Counted from the first letter of the stretch, positions 1 to 11,166 are shown. The stretch is 35,076 nt of DNA from an uncultured Clostridia bacterium (GCA_947589835.1 CANQCT010000011.1:1-35076); one strand, 5' to 3'. Notes: a model not told the origin generated them from the letters alone. Numbers and translations are program-made.

Positions 1-1
1 A

Positions 2-136
2 GGTTCTTCAACCAATAATTTTTATGAGCAAAATAAGGGAAGAACAAAGGAAGGCAAGCTAAAAAGATGGACAATTACTTTAGGAATTGTGTTTGTTATA
101 TTAGCAGTTGTCTTAGGAATCCTATATCTAGTATAA
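2..136 (+). CDS. secG: SecG preprotein translocase subunit, C-terminal part (truncated by window edge)
   Basis: Open frame from window edge reads ...NKGRTKEGKLKRWTITLGIVFVILAVVLGILYLV*; SecG-like C-terminus; secG-rnr adjacency is common in Firmicutes. Confidence 0.75.
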   Translation, partial: GSSTNNFYEQNKGRTKEGKLKRWTITLGIVFVILAVVLGILYLV

Positions 137-182
137 ACAAAAAAGATGGCAGAAAATTTAGTTTTCTGTCATTTTTAGTTTG

Positions 183-481
183 TCTGTCGCTTTGGGGACG
201 TTTCTTCACGCGACACTTTGTCGTTTTTGGGACAGATGTTTACTTTTATGTCAAGCTAAAGTATAATACATCTTGTGCCTTGCTTGTCGCAGCCAATCCA
301 ATAACTGGTAGGCTGCTCCACTCGCGCTCCGCTACCTTACAGGTAGCTCTCGCTTAATCGCTGCGTGGCAACTGCGATTGTATTATACTTTAGTTTGACA
401 AATATAGAAAAAATTTATATTTAAATATGTGTCCCAGAAGTGACACTTTGTCGCGTGAAGAAACGTCCCCAACGCGACAAA
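183..481. repeat. Nested inverted-repeat region: ~52-bp GTCGC..GGGGACGTTTCTTC.. arms flanking a ~152-bp element with 22-bp terminal inverted repeats
   Basis: TGTCGCTTTGGGGACGTTTCTTCACGCGACA (left) is inverted at 428-481; TGTCAAGCTAAAGTATAATACA 249-270 pairs with TGTATTATACTTTAGTTTGACA 379-400. Confidence 0.85.
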
Positions 482-493
482 AAAGGAGAAAGA

Positions 494-2531
494 ATGAAAA
501 AAGAATTTACAGGAATTTTTAGAGGAAATGAAAAAGGCTTTGGCTTTGTAAAAATTGAAGACGAAGAAAATGAAATATATATTTCTAGAGGAGATACTGG
601 TGAAGCTTTAGATGGAGACGAAGTACTAGTTAAAATTACAGAAAATGAATCTAGAAAAGAACATAAAGAAGGAAAAATAATAAAAGTACTAAGCCATAAC
701 AAAGATAAAATTGTAGGAGTTTTTCAAAAAAGCAAAAACTTCGGCTTTGTTGTGCCAGATGATAAAAAAATAAATACAGACATATATATTTCGAAAAAAA
801 ATTCTAAAAAAGTAAAAAATAAACAAAAGGTAGTTGTTCAAATTACAAAATACCCAAAAGGTAACAAGAGTGCAGAAGGCGTTATAATAGAAGTTTTAGG
901 AAGCGTAAATCAAGCAGGCGTTGATATGCTTTCTTTAGTAAAAGAATATAATTTACCTTATGAATTCCCAGAGCCTGTTATAAATGAGGCAAAATCTATT
1001 AAACAAGAAATATCAAAAAAAGATATTCCAAATAGATTAGACTTAAGGAAAAAAGAAATATTTACAATAGATGGAGAGGATGCTAAAGACTTAGATGATG
1101 CAGTTGCAGTAGAAAAATTAAAAAACGGAAATTATTTATTAAATGTTTCTATTGCAGATGTAAGCTACTATGTTAAGGAAAATTCAAAATTAGATAAAGA
1201 AGCAATATTAAGAGGTACAAGCATATATATGTTAGATAGGGTAATTCCAATGCTTCCTAAAGAGCTATCTAATGGAATATGTAGTTTAAATCAAAAAACA
1301 GATAGATTTGCAATAACTGTTTTAATGGAAATAGATAAAGATGGCTATGTGGTTTCTTCTGATATTCAAAAAAGTATAATAAATGTAACAAGAAGAATGA
1401 GTTATAAAGAAGTACAGGCTATTTTAAATGAAGCTAATAACAAAAATAAAGTAAAACTTAAAAAGAAAAAAGATATTGCACCTACCGAAGAACCTAATTT
1501 AAATGAGGAAGAATTATATACTAAAGAAGAAAAAGAAAAATTATTACAAGAATGTTCAAAATATGTTAAACATTTTAAAAGAATGGAAGAATTAGCCAAT
1601 ATTTTAAAGAAAAGAAGAAATATGTCTGGCAGTTTAAATTTAGATATACCAGAAAGCAAAATTGTATTAGATGAAAATGGAATAGCAATAGATGTAAAAA
1701 AATATGATATGTATTTTTCAAATGAAATTATAGAACAGCTTATGCTAACAGCAAATGAAACAGTTGCAGAAAAATTTTACTGGCTTGATGCGCCATTTAT
1801 TTACCGTGTTCACGAAGTACCAGACTTAGATAAAATAAAGGACTTAAATACATTTTTATGGAATTTAGGTTATAAAATAAAAGTAAGTCGGAGATACAGC
1901 TCATCCAAAAGCTTTTGCAGATGTTTTAGATAAAGTAAAAGGAAAGCCAGAAGAAAGAGTAGTTTCTAATTTGATTTTACGTACATTAAAACTTGCAAGA
2001 TATGAAAGCAAAAACAAAGGACACTTTGGTATAGCAAGCAAATACTATTGCCATTTTACTTCTCCAATTAGAAGATACCCAGATTTATTTATACATCGTA
2101 TTATTTCAAAATACTTAGAAACAAATTATCAGCTAAAAGAAGAGGAAATAGTAAAATATAATGAGCAAGCTACTAAGTATGCTGAAAGCTCTTCTGAGTG
2201 TGAGAAAATAGCACAAAAAGTAGAAAGAGATGCAGAAGATATTAAAAAGGCAGAATTTATGCAAAACAAAATAGGAGAAGAGTATGATGGAATTGTATCT
2301 AGTGTTACATCTTTTGGAATTTTTGTTGAGTTAGAAAATACAGTAGAAGGACTAATTAGGTTTGACGACTTAGAAGACGATTATTTCATTTATGACGAGC
2401 AAAGAAAAATTTTGCAAGGCGAACGTACTAAAATAACCTATAAAATAGGAGATAAAATAAAAATTAGAGTAAAATATGCGGACAAGCTTTCTAGAAGAAT
2501 TGATTTTGAAAAGGTATTTGAAGAAAACTAA
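494..2531 (+). CDS. rnr: Ribonuclease R; one apparent +1 frameshift at CGGA 1889-1892
   Basis: Cold-shock/RNB/S1 architecture (DGEDAKDLDDAV, HFTSPIRRYPDL, S1 tail); ORFs 440..1933 and 1971..2531 join as KVS-G-DTAHPKAFADVLDKVKGKPEERV if C1889 is skipped; RBS GGAG before ATG 494. Confidence 0.93.
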
Positions 2532-2548
2532 TCTACAAAATACAATAG

Positions 2549-2605
2549 CTATAATCACATTAAAGCTTAAATAGTACTATTTTTCGCAGTTTTGAGAGGT
2601 CCCGT
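2549..2605 (+). repeat. Partial copy (copy C) of the dispersed ~140-nt palindromic element
   Basis: CTATAATCACATTAAAGCTTAAATAGTACTATTTTTCGCAGTTTTGAGAGGTCCCGT matches the 5' half of the copies at 7961-8103 and 30820-30960. Confidence 0.8.
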
Positions 2606-2800
2606 AAAGAAGTATAAAGATTCTATTTAACCTTGAACATTATGTAAAATTATGGTATAATATATTTGAATATGGGCAAATTACCTATATTATTAATTTT
2701 ATTTCACTAAATAGTGAGATGGAAGTTTCCTTCTTACTTTTTGGTTTTAACATATATAAAAAATAACAGCAATAAAAGTAAATTTTAGGAGGAACAAAAA

Positions 2801-3220
2801 ATGATAACAGCAATTTTGGTAGTCGTGTTGGTATCGCGGGCAATATTTTGCAAAAAGCACAAGAAGAAGTTTTTTGACTTTTCTAATGGAGACTATCGTG
2901 CTATATTTGTTACGTGTATCTTCATGCTTTTCATTTTTGTAGTCGGAGTTGGTATGTGTTATTGTGCATGTGCTATGGCTCCAACAGAATTGAAAGAGCG
3001 CGAAGTTGAAAAGCAAACTTTAGAAGAACAAATCGAAAGGCTTCAAAATGGTATGACAAATAAGGAAAGTGTAACCCTTTCAGAACTTCAAGAGTATTCA
3101 AGCCAATATAATATTTTGCAAAACAAGCTTAGTGAATGTGAAGATGCAATTAAACACTGCAATTATATGATGACTGATGGATTAAGAAAAGCAAAATTTC
3201 TGTTATACTTTGGAAGCTAA
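2801..3220 (+). CDS. Small membrane protein with coiled-coil, atypical codon usage
   Basis: RBS AGGAGG, two hydrophobic stretches then a heptad-like ELKEREVEKQTLEEQIERLQN; GC-richer codons; one in-frame CGG (2837-2839). Confidence 0.65.
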   Translation: MITAILVVVLVSRAIFCKKHKKKFFDFSNGDYRAIFVTCIFMLFIFVVGVGMCYCACAMAPTELKEREVEKQTLEEQIERLQNGMTNKESVTLSELQEYSSQYNILQNKLSECEDAIKHCNYMMTDGLRKAKFLLYFGS

Positions 3221-3232
3221 CATGACTTAAAA

Positions 3233-3275
3233 AAGCCACAAAAAGACCTTTAAAACAAAGGTCTTTTTGTGTGGA
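3233..3275 (+). terminator. Rho-independent terminator
   Basis: AAAAAGACCTTT aaaac AAAGGTCTTTTTGTG hairpin with T-run. Confidence 0.8.
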
Positions 3276-3343
3276 ATAAAAGCTTTGGAGCTTATATATT
3301 TACAACGAAAAAAATCATCTTATACATATTAAATCTATACGTG

Positions 3344-3514
3344 CTATCTTGATAAATAAATTAGTATAGGGAAAAATAAACCAATTACAGAAAGCACTAA
3401 TAAAATAATTCCACCAGCCTTATTTTTATTTAAATTAATTTCATAAATACCATAAGCAGCACTCTCAAGTGAAGCTGCAATTGAAAATATAATAATTAAA
3501 AAAACTGCAATCAT
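3344..3514 (-). CDS. Small two-TM membrane protein (56 aa) downstream of gerC
   Basis: Manual translation: MIAVFLIIIFSIAASLESAAYGIYEINLNKNKAGGIILLVLSVIGLFFPILIYLSR*; below the ORF-track cutoff. Confidence 0.6.
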   Translation of the reverse strand: MIAVFLIIIFSIAASLESAAYGIYEINLNKNKAGGIILLVLSVIGLFFPILIYLSR

Positions 3515-3558
3515 TTTTAAATTAATTCCTCGCTTTGCTTAAAAATAAAAATTAAATT

Positions 3559-4775
3559 TTAAGTTCCAGTTATTAAAAAACTAGACTTAACATTAACTTC
3601 TGTTTCTACATCAAAAAAAGCATTTTGAAAATTATCAAGCCAGTTATATTCTTCATATTCAGCACGCGTTTTAAAATTGCTAATTGCATATTTGCCAGTA
3701 CCAGAAATATCTGATTTATAATCTTTTGAAGTTTTATATAAATAATTTAAAAGATGCACTTTTAAATAATGTGAAGCGGATTCCTCAATCTTATCAATTT
3801 TATCTTGTGAAACATAATTTGATATTTCATTAATAGAGGAAATTCTTGCATTCATTTTTACTTTAATTTTAACATATGGTGTTCCATTTACAATAGAAAC
3901 TTTAATTTGAGGTTTAGTGTCTAAAGTTAAATATGAATCAATTGCTTTGCTTTCATCTTCTGGGTCTGGAATAGAAAGTCTACAACTTTTTAATTTATTT
4001 GTTATAATTAAGTTACTTAAAGTTTCAATTTTAGTTAATTTTCCAACTAATTTATCTCCTTTAAAAACCGCTAAACCTATATTTTCTATACCATTATCTG
4101 CTGGCAGATTATCTTCCTTTGATGAAGAAGATTTTTCTTCACTTCCACCACCAGAATCATTAGAAGAAACAGGGTTACCGTAAAATTGCAATTGGCTCTT
4201 CTGACATACTTTCTAGTTTATTAAAAAAATCAATCAAATGAATATCAGATGTATAACCTGTGTATTCACTAGAGCGGGGCAGAATTTCATAAAATTTAGC
4301 TACTAAATTTTCTAAACTTGGTTTTACACTTCTAATATATTCTTCAGCAGTGGTAGTGCTAATAATAATGTTAGTATCAGGTCTAACTTCAACTTTGTTC
4401 ATTAAACTATATATTTCTTTACTAATTCCTTGCTTTGCCATTTCTTCTGAAAATACAATTACTTTACAATGCGATAAATTTACTTCTTTACTAACAAATG
4501 TATTTATTAAGTTAACAGCAGATTCAATGCAGGCAGCTTCTACACTATCAATAACTGAAGGTGCCGTTTCACCAGCATTGTTTTCACCACTGGAGTTTGG
4601 CATTGTAAATTGAAAAGTAACCTTTATGCGTTCTGTATCTCCAACATCAAATCCGAATTGCAACAGCATAAGCTAAATCATCTACACTTTGTGCGCTATG
4701 AGCTCCTACAAAACAATATGCAAACATTATTGCTAGAGCTATAATTACCAAATATTTATACAGGTGCTTTATCAA
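3559..4775 (-). CDS. gerC: Spore germination protein GerC/Ger(x)C family; two apparent +1 frameshifts at CGGA and CGGT
   Basis: TTG start 4775: LIKHLYKYLVIIALAIMFAYCFVGAHSAQSVDDLAYAVAI-[C]G-FDVGDTERIKVTFQFT...MSEEPIAIL-[C]G-NPVSSNDSG...; follows gerA-gerB. Confidence 0.85.
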
Positions 4776-5880
4776 TTAAAACAGCTCCTTTCTTTTTTTC
4801 AAGTAAAGCATATTTAATGTTAGCAAGTATTAATAATGTAAGGCTTATTCCAAATACAACAATCAGAACAACGTATTGATAAACTGTTCCTTCAATAAAT
4901 ATAAGTCTATACATATTTTCTGGAATTAAGGCTAAAGCAAATACAAATAAAGCAAATAGGCCAGTATACCATTTAGTGTATTCAAAATTTAACATTTTTT
5001 GGAAAACTCTTGTGGCAAATGAAAAGCTAATGCTTAAATAAGCAGTAAGAGATATGATCCAAAATAATAAAAATATTGCATCTAGTCTTTGAAAAAATCT
5101 GCCGAATTGTATGTTTCTTGAAGCTAAATACAAAGGAGAAATTTCTTCTGTAATAGCAGAATTTGGAGATAAGAACAAAAGCGTTGCTACACTAAATAAT
5201 AAGCATATACCTGATGTAATAATAGATGCAAACGTAATTTTTTTAAGTCCTTTATCATCTTTTAAATATGGTGGCAAAAGGTACAGGTAAGCAAATCCAC
5301 CAAATGCAAATAAATTACTTAAACCTGAAAAAAATGTTGTAAATGCACCATTTCCAAGTACTGGTAGCATTCTTTGGATAGTAAAGTTTTCAATATTAGC
5401 AAAAAATATGAATAATATACTAAATAAAAAAATTGGCATCATAAAAAGATTAGAACGTATAATTGCTTGATGGCCTATTTTATTAGTTATTACAATAGTT
5501 AATAAAAAAAGTATCATAATTGCTGCAATAGGGCTTCTAGGGAAAAATACTATTTTAAGTCCTTCAGAAAAACTTCTAAGTACTATGCTAACAGTAAAAA
5601 GAAAATAACCTAAAAACAAAGCTCCAGTAAGCATTTTTAGCCACTTTCCACCAAGAAAGTTTGCAATATCTAAAATGTCTAGCCTAGGAAATTTTTCTAA
5701 GAGTTTACATACAAAATATCCAATTAAAACTGCAATAATACTAATAAATAAAACATTTATAATACTAGCAGAAGAAGCAGAGGCTATTATATTTTTAGGT
5801 AAATTTAAAAAAACATGATTTACTACAACTGTTAAAACAAGTGCAATTGCTTCAAGATTTCCAATTTTTTTATCTGTCAT
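4756..5880 (-). CDS. gerB: Spore germination permease GerB (GerAB/ArcD/ProY family)
   Basis: Multi-TM protein, 374 aa; GerA-B-C order. Confidence 0.88.
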   Translation of the reverse strand: MTDKKIGNLEAIALVLTVVVNHVFLNLPKNIIASASSASIINVLFISIIAVLIGYFVCKLLEKFPRLDILDIANFLGGKWLKMLTGALFLGYFLFTVSIVLRSFSEGLKIVFFPRSPIAAIMILFLLTIVITNKIGHQAIIRSNLFMMPIFLFSILFIFFANIENFTIQRMLPVLGNGAFTTFFSGLSNLFAFGGFAYLYLLPPYLKDDKGLKKITFASIITSGICLLFSVATLLFLSPNSAITEEISPLYLASRNIQFGRFFQRLDAIFLLFWIISLTAYLSISFSFATRVFQKMLNFEYTKWYTGLFALFVFALALIPENMYRLIFIEGTVYQYVVLIVVFGISLTLLILANIKYALLEKKKGAVLIDKAPV

Positions 5881-5904
5881 AATAAAAGTTTCCTTTCTAA
5901 AAAA

Positions 5905-7663
5905 TTATTTATATCTCCATTTCATACTAATATGATTTTGTGCTTTTTCTTTTTTAGTGTTCAAATAATCTGCTCTTTTTTCTCTTTTCCATATAGGTTT
6001 TAAAAAGTATCCGTTAGAATTTACATTTGTAATAGGTGCATAAGGAGCCATAAAAGGTACTCCAAATGATTTTAAACTAGTTAAAATGCACAAATAAACG
6101 AAAATTCCAAGTCCAATTCCAAAAAAGCCTGCAATATATCCTAAAAATATGAAAATAAATCGAGATAGTCTTAAGTGAAAACCAAAAGAAAAATCTGGAA
6201 TTGCAAAAGATGCAACAGCAGTAATTGCAACAACAATTACTAAAATAGGGCTTACAATACTTGCACTAACAGCAGCTTGTCCGTATTACTAATGCTCCAA
6301 CAATTCCAATTGTAGAACCAAGAGGAGAAGGAACTCTTAAGCCTGCCTCACGAATAAGTTCAAATGAAATTTCCATTATTAAAATTTCAAAAATAACTGG
6401 AAACGGAACATTTTCTTTAGATGCCATTAAAGAAAACAAAAGCTCTGTTGGCAGTAATTCTTGGTGAAATCCTGTAATTGCAACATAAAAGGCAGGTAAA
6501 AAAAGTGTAATAAAAATTGCAAGTAATCGCAAAAATTTCAAAAAATTAGAAAATTGAAATTTTAGGTTTGTATCTTCTGGAGAAGCAATAAAATCAATAA
6601 AAGTAGCAGGCATAATTAAACAATATGGGTTTCCACTAATTAAAACTGCAACTCTACCACCATATAAATATTTAGTAGCTTTATCAGGTCTTTCAGTTGA
6701 TATTACTTGAGGAATACTATTATTGTTATTTTCTTCTATAAGCTGTTCAAGTTCACCAGAAGAAAGAAGCGAATCAATTTCTAAATTACTCATTCTATAT
6801 TTTACTTCTGCCACTAAATCATTATTTGCAATATTATCTATATAGCAAATAGCACATTTGGTTTTGCTTAATTTTCCAATTTCTATATTTTCTATAATTA
6901 AATCCTTATTATTTACCATTCTTCTAAGTTGAGATGTGTTAGTTCTAATGTTTTCAACAAAAGCTTCTTGAGGACCTTTTATAATAATTTCATTGTTAGG
7001 AGTGCCAACTTCTCTTTGCTTAAACCCTTTTACATCAATATCAAAAGCTATGCCAATTGTATCTATAAAAAGAAGACAATTTCCAATATTAACTCCACTA
7101 AAAGCCTCATCAAAAGTAGAAACTTTTTTTACATTGTTTTGAGGTAGCAAACTATCAAAAATATAATCTTCAAGATTGAATTTTTTAACCTTTCTTACAG
7201 TAATATTATTTGTTTTAGCTTCAGATATAATTTGCTCTTGATCTCTATTAAACATATTAGCTCTATTTCGCATCATTAAAGCTTCTAGCACATTATTATT
7301 AATTAGCTCAGAATCTACCATACCATCAATAAAAAATAAAAGAGCATTGTACTGCCTATTTCTGGCTGTTAATGTAAATTCACGAAGTATAATATCACTA
7401 TTAATTAAAGCATTATATTTTACTTTAATATATTCAATATTAACAGAAAGACTTGGAAAAATATTTTTTACTTCAAAATTTTTTTCGTTTTCTTGTGCAC
7501 TTTGTTCATTTTTTTTATTTTCTTGTGAATTTTCATAGGTGCTTGAAATAGTAAAGTTATAATCATAACGACTAGAATCATCAAAAAAATTTTGCAAAGC
7601 AGAATTTATTTTATCTTTCCAATTAGAATTTTCTTGTTTCATTCTAAAATTCATTCCTCTCAT
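5905..7663 (-). CDS. gerA: Spore germination protein GerA; one apparent +1 frameshift at CGGA 6280-6283
   Basis: IGKLSKTKCAICYIDNIAN, RPDKATKYLYGGRVAVLISGNPYCLIMPATF, RVPSPLGSTIGIVGALVI-[C]G-QAAVSASIVSPILVIVVAITAVASFAIPDF...; second part lies in another frame to 5905. True start may be an internal ATG (MKQENSNW). Confidence 0.92.
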
Positions 7664-7811
7664 ATTTTTTCAAAAGTCACATATAATTATGAAAATTTAA
7701 TTATCTTTTAATTATTGTCTTTTTAACAAATTATATACATTTTACTATATTGTTTTCCAAAAAAAGAAAAAGTATTCATTTTTTTGTATGAACATAAAAT
7801 TTGTTAAAATT

Positions 7812-7942
7812 CACAGCTATTTATAAATTTTTGAGTAGCCACTTGCTTCTTTGTATATGTTTTTTCGTGCTTTAGCCCTAGAAAAAACATATCAAAACGC
7901 AAGCGACGTGGCGGATAGTTTTAAGGCTATAAATAGTAAAAA
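7812..7942. repeat. Dispersed palindromic element, family 3, full copy
   Basis: CTATTTATA..GTAGCCACTTGC..TTTGTATATGTTTTTTCGTGCTTTAGCCCTAGAAAAAACATATC..GTGGC..TATAAATAG; homologous in inverted orientation to 28330-28445. Confidence 0.8.
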
Positions 7943-7960
7943 TTTTTAAATGTTTTGGCT

Positions 7961-8103
7961 TATAGTTAACCCGCTCGAATAGTACTAGTTTTCTTGTTTT
8001 TCAAATTGCCCGTTGCAGGAGTAAGATCAAAGAAGAAATGTCAGAACGGGACCTCTCAAAACTGCGAAAAATAGTACTATTCGAGCTTTGATGTAATTAT
8101 AAC
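7961..8103 (-). repeat. Dispersed ~140-nt palindromic element, full copy (copy A)
   Basis: Perfect 15-bp inverted arms GCTCGAATAGTACTA (7973-7987) / TAGTACTATTCGAGC (8072-8086) plus inner CCCGTT/AACGGG. Confidence 0.9.
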
Positions 8104-8254
8104 CAATTGCTTATTTAGTGCTATTTAAACTATAAATTCAATTATTGTATAGTAACAAATGTCGAAATTTGTCATACGAAAAATGTTGAAAAAGAATTAA
8201 TATCATGATATAAACAAAAGAGTTTTTACAATTAAAACTAACTTATAACAAATA

Positions 8255-8296
8255 AAAAAATACCGGAAAGCAGAATAAATACTTTCCGATATATGT
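8255..8296 (-). terminator. Terminator downstream of spoIVA
   Basis: On minus strand CGGAAAG tatttattctg CTTTCCG followed by gtattttttta. Confidence 0.75.
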
Positions 8297-8303
8297 AAAA
8301 AAA

Positions 8304-9785
8304 TTAAAGAATAATACAAATCAATCCGCCACTGCCCTCATTTACAATTCTTTCTAATGTTTCTTGTAATTTTGCTTGAGCCTCTTCTGGCATTCTAGAA
8401 AGCTTATTTTGTAAACCTTCATTTACAAGCTCATGCAAGTTTTTACCAAAAATGTTAGATTCCCAAATTTTCTTAGGATCTGATTCAAATTCAGAAAGCA
8501 AATAGTTTACTAAATCTTCAGATTGTTTTTCGGATCCAACAATAGGTGATACTTCTGTCTCTATATCTGCTCTTATCATATGTATACTTGGAGCTTTTGC
8601 CTTTAACTTTACACCAAAACGAGAGCCCTGTTTTACCATTTCAGGTTCATCTAAAATAAGTTCATCAATAGAAGGTGTAACAATGCCATAGCCTTTAGCT
8701 TTTACTTCTTCTAAAGCATACGAAACTTTATCATATTGCTTTTTAACTTTTGCAAAATTAGTCATAGTGCTAAATAAAGCACTTTCGTTATCAATTTGAA
8801 CTCCGGAAATTTCAGTTAAAACTTGATAGAACAGTTCTTCCATAAGATTAATTTTGACCTGAACACTACCATCACCAAGACGAATTTCCTCTAACGAACT
8901 ACTTGTAATAACTTTTGTATTTTGAAGCTGATTAACTCCATTATTAATTTCTTTCAAAATATGAATATCTGTAAAAGCAGTTTGAATTTCCTCATATAAC
9001 TCTTTTTTTAACCAATGGTCATCTGCTAAACCATCCACCCATCTAGGAAAATCTAAATTAATAGTTTCAATTGGAAATTCATATAAAATCTTTCCAAAAA
9101 TATCATCAATATCTTCTAAGTCTAAATGAGAACAATCAGTAGGAATAACATAAACGCCATATTTATCTTCTAACTTTTTAGCTAAATTTTTAGTATAATC
9201 AGAAAAAGGATCATTACTATTTAAAACAATAACAAAAGGTTTGTTTAATTCCTTTAATTCATTTACAACTCTTTCTTCTGCATCGATATAATCTTCTCTT
9301 GGAATATCTGTAATGCTTCCATCTGTTGTAACTAAAATGCCTATTGTAGAATGTTCTGCAATTACCTTACGAGTGCCTATTTCAGCAGCCTCTTCAAAAG
9401 GAATTTCTTCTTCATACCATGGAGTTTTTACCATCCTAGGCATATCGTCTTCTAAGTATCCAATTGCATTATTTACTAAATAACCAACACAGTCAACGAG
9501 TCTTGTTTTAAATTTTAAATTATCTCCTATTGTAATTTGAACAGCTTCATTAGGTATAAATTTTGGCTCAGTAGTCATAATTGTTCTTCCACCAGCACTT
9601 TGTGGCAGTTCATCTCTAGCACGTTCTTTTTTGTATTCATTGTCGATATTTGGAATAACAAGTAAATCCATAAAGTTTTTAATAAAAGTAGATTTACCGG
9701 TACGAACAGGACCAACCACACCTACATAAATGTCACCATCTGTACGTTCTGCTATATCTTGATATAATTTTAAATTCTCTTCCAT
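8304..9785 (-). CDS. spoIVA: Stage IV sporulation protein A (spore coat ATPase)
   Basis: DIAERTDGDIYVGVVGPVRTGKSTFIKNFMDLLVIPNI..., C-terminus GSGGLICIIL; intact 493 aa. Confidence 0.98.
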   Translation of the reverse strand: MEENLKLYQDIAERTDGDIYVGVVGPVRTGKSTFIKNFMDLLVIPNIDNEYKKERARDELPQSAGGRTIMTTEPKFIPNEAVQITIGDNLKFKTRLVDCVGYLVNNAIGYLEDDMPRMVKTPWYEEEIPFEEAAEIGTRKVIAEHSTIGILVTTDGSITDIPREDYIDAEERVVNELKELNKPFVIVLNSNDPFSDYTKNLAKKLEDKYGVYVIPTDCSHLDLEDIDDIFGKILYEFPIETINLDFPRWVDGLADDHWLKKELYEEIQTAFTDIHILKEINNGVNQLQNTKVITSSSLEEIRLGDGSVQVKINLMEELFYQVLTEISGVQIDNESALFSTMTNFAKVKKQYDKVSYALEEVKAKGYGIVTPSIDELILDEPEMVKQGSRFGVKLKAKAPSIHMIRADIETEVSPIVGSEKQSEDLVNYLLSEFESDPKKIWESNIFGKNLHELVNEGLQNKLSRMPEEAQAKLQETLERIVNEGSGGLICIIL

Positions 9786-9947
9786 GAATTTATAAACCCC
9801 CTCTAAGAAATGTTTGTACTAAACTTTATTTAATGTATATTAGATATTCAAAAACTTATGACAAAAATTTAAAAAATATTTACAAAAACATTATTGTAAT
9901 ATATAATGATAAAAATAAGTAAAAAAATTATAAGGAGTGCTTAAATT

Positions 9948-10289
9948 ATGGAAATTATATCAGTATTATTAGGAATTATAGGAATTGCTCTAGCTTCTAC
10001 AATTTTAATTATAAATGAAGTAGAAATATATACACTTATTATTTCTTTGTCAGGTCTTGCTGTAGTTATTATTGGATTAATTTTAGGAATCAAAGTTTTT
10101 AAAGAAAAAAGAAAAAATAATAGTAAAAAAGGTATAGAAATTGCTGGAATTATTATATGTACAATTATGACCATAATTTTATTATTTTTTAGTGGTGTTT
10201 TAATAGTTGAAGGTTATATAATTATAAATTCGCCAGACGATATAAAAGCATCATCAATAACGAATAGTATTGGATCAAGTAAATTTTAA
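9948..10289 (+). CDS. Small multi-TM protein of unknown function
   Basis: Hydrophobic 113-aa ORF with RBS AAGGAGTGC. Confidence 0.6.
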   Translation: MEIISVLLGIIGIALASTILIINEVEIYTLIISLSGLAVVIIGLILGIKVFKEKRKNNSKKGIEIAGIIICTIMTIILLFFSGVLIVEGYIIINSPDDIKASSITNSIGSSKF

Positions 10290-10317
10290 AACTAAATAAT
10301 GAAAGGAATAAAACAAA

Positions 10318-11166
10318 ATGGCTGAAATAATTAATGGAAAAGAATTAGCTAAAAAAATAAGACTACAATTAAAACAAAAAGTAGAAGAATTAAAAAATGA
10401 TGGAGTACAACCAAAGCTTTCTGTAATAATGGTAGGAAATGATAAAGCCTCAGAAGTATATGTGCGTAACAAAAGTAAAGCATGTAATGAAATAGGCATA
10501 GCTTTTGAAGAATACTTATTACCAGAAGAAACTACTGGTGAGCAATTATTAAACATAATAGAAACCTTAAACCAAAGAGAAGATGTTCATGGAATTTTAC
10601 TTCAAAGTCCAATTCCAAAGCACTTAGATATTAGAGAAGCATTTAATTACATAGATTATAAAAAAGATGTTGATGGATTTCATCCAATTAATGTAGGAAA
10701 ATTAGCAATAGGTGAGGCGGGTTTTGTTTCTTGTACTCCAGCAGGTGTGATGGAAATGCTAAAAGAATATAACATAGAAATTCAAGGAAAAAGGGCAGTA
10801 ATAATAGGAAGAAGCAATATTGTAGGAAAGCCATTAGCTCAGCTTTTGTTAAATGAAAATGCAACTGTAACTGTTTGTCACTCTAAAACACAAAATATAG
10901 AGCAAATAGCAAAAGAAGCAGATATACTAGTTGCAGCTTTAGGAAAACCAAAATTTATAACAGCAAATATGGTAAAAAAGGATGCGGTTGTTATAGATGT
11001 GGGAATAAATAGAACTGATGATGGAAAATTAGTAGGGGATGTAGATTTTGAAAATGTAGAAAAAGTGGCCTCATATATAACACCAGTGCCAGGTGGAGTA
11101 GGACCTATGACAGTGGCAATGCTTATGAGAAATGTAGTAAGAGCAACAAAGCTATCAATAATATAA
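10318..11166 (+). CDS. folD: Bifunctional methylene-THF dehydrogenase/cyclohydrolase FolD
   Basis: GILLQSPIPKHLD, KDVDGFHPINVGKL, GRSNIVGKP, ITPVPGGVGPMTVAML. Confidence 0.98.
   Translation: MAEIINGKELAKKIRLQLKQKVEELKNDGVQPKLSVIMVGNDKASEVYVRNKSKACNEIGIAFEEYLLPEETTGEQLLNIIETLNQREDVHGILLQSPIPKHLDIREAFNYIDYKKDVDGFHPINVGKLAIGEAGFVSCTPAGVMEMLKEYNIEIQGKRAVIIGRSNIVGKPLAQLLLNENATVTVCHSKTQNIEQIAKEADILVAALGKPKFITANMVKKDAVVIDVGINRTDDGKLVGDVDFENVEKVASYITPVPGGVGPMTVAMLMRNVVRATKLSII

Noticed and set aside
67-357. ORF 67..357 (96 aa)
   Set aside because: Overlaps the secG end in another frame and runs through the inverted-repeat element; no family resemblance.
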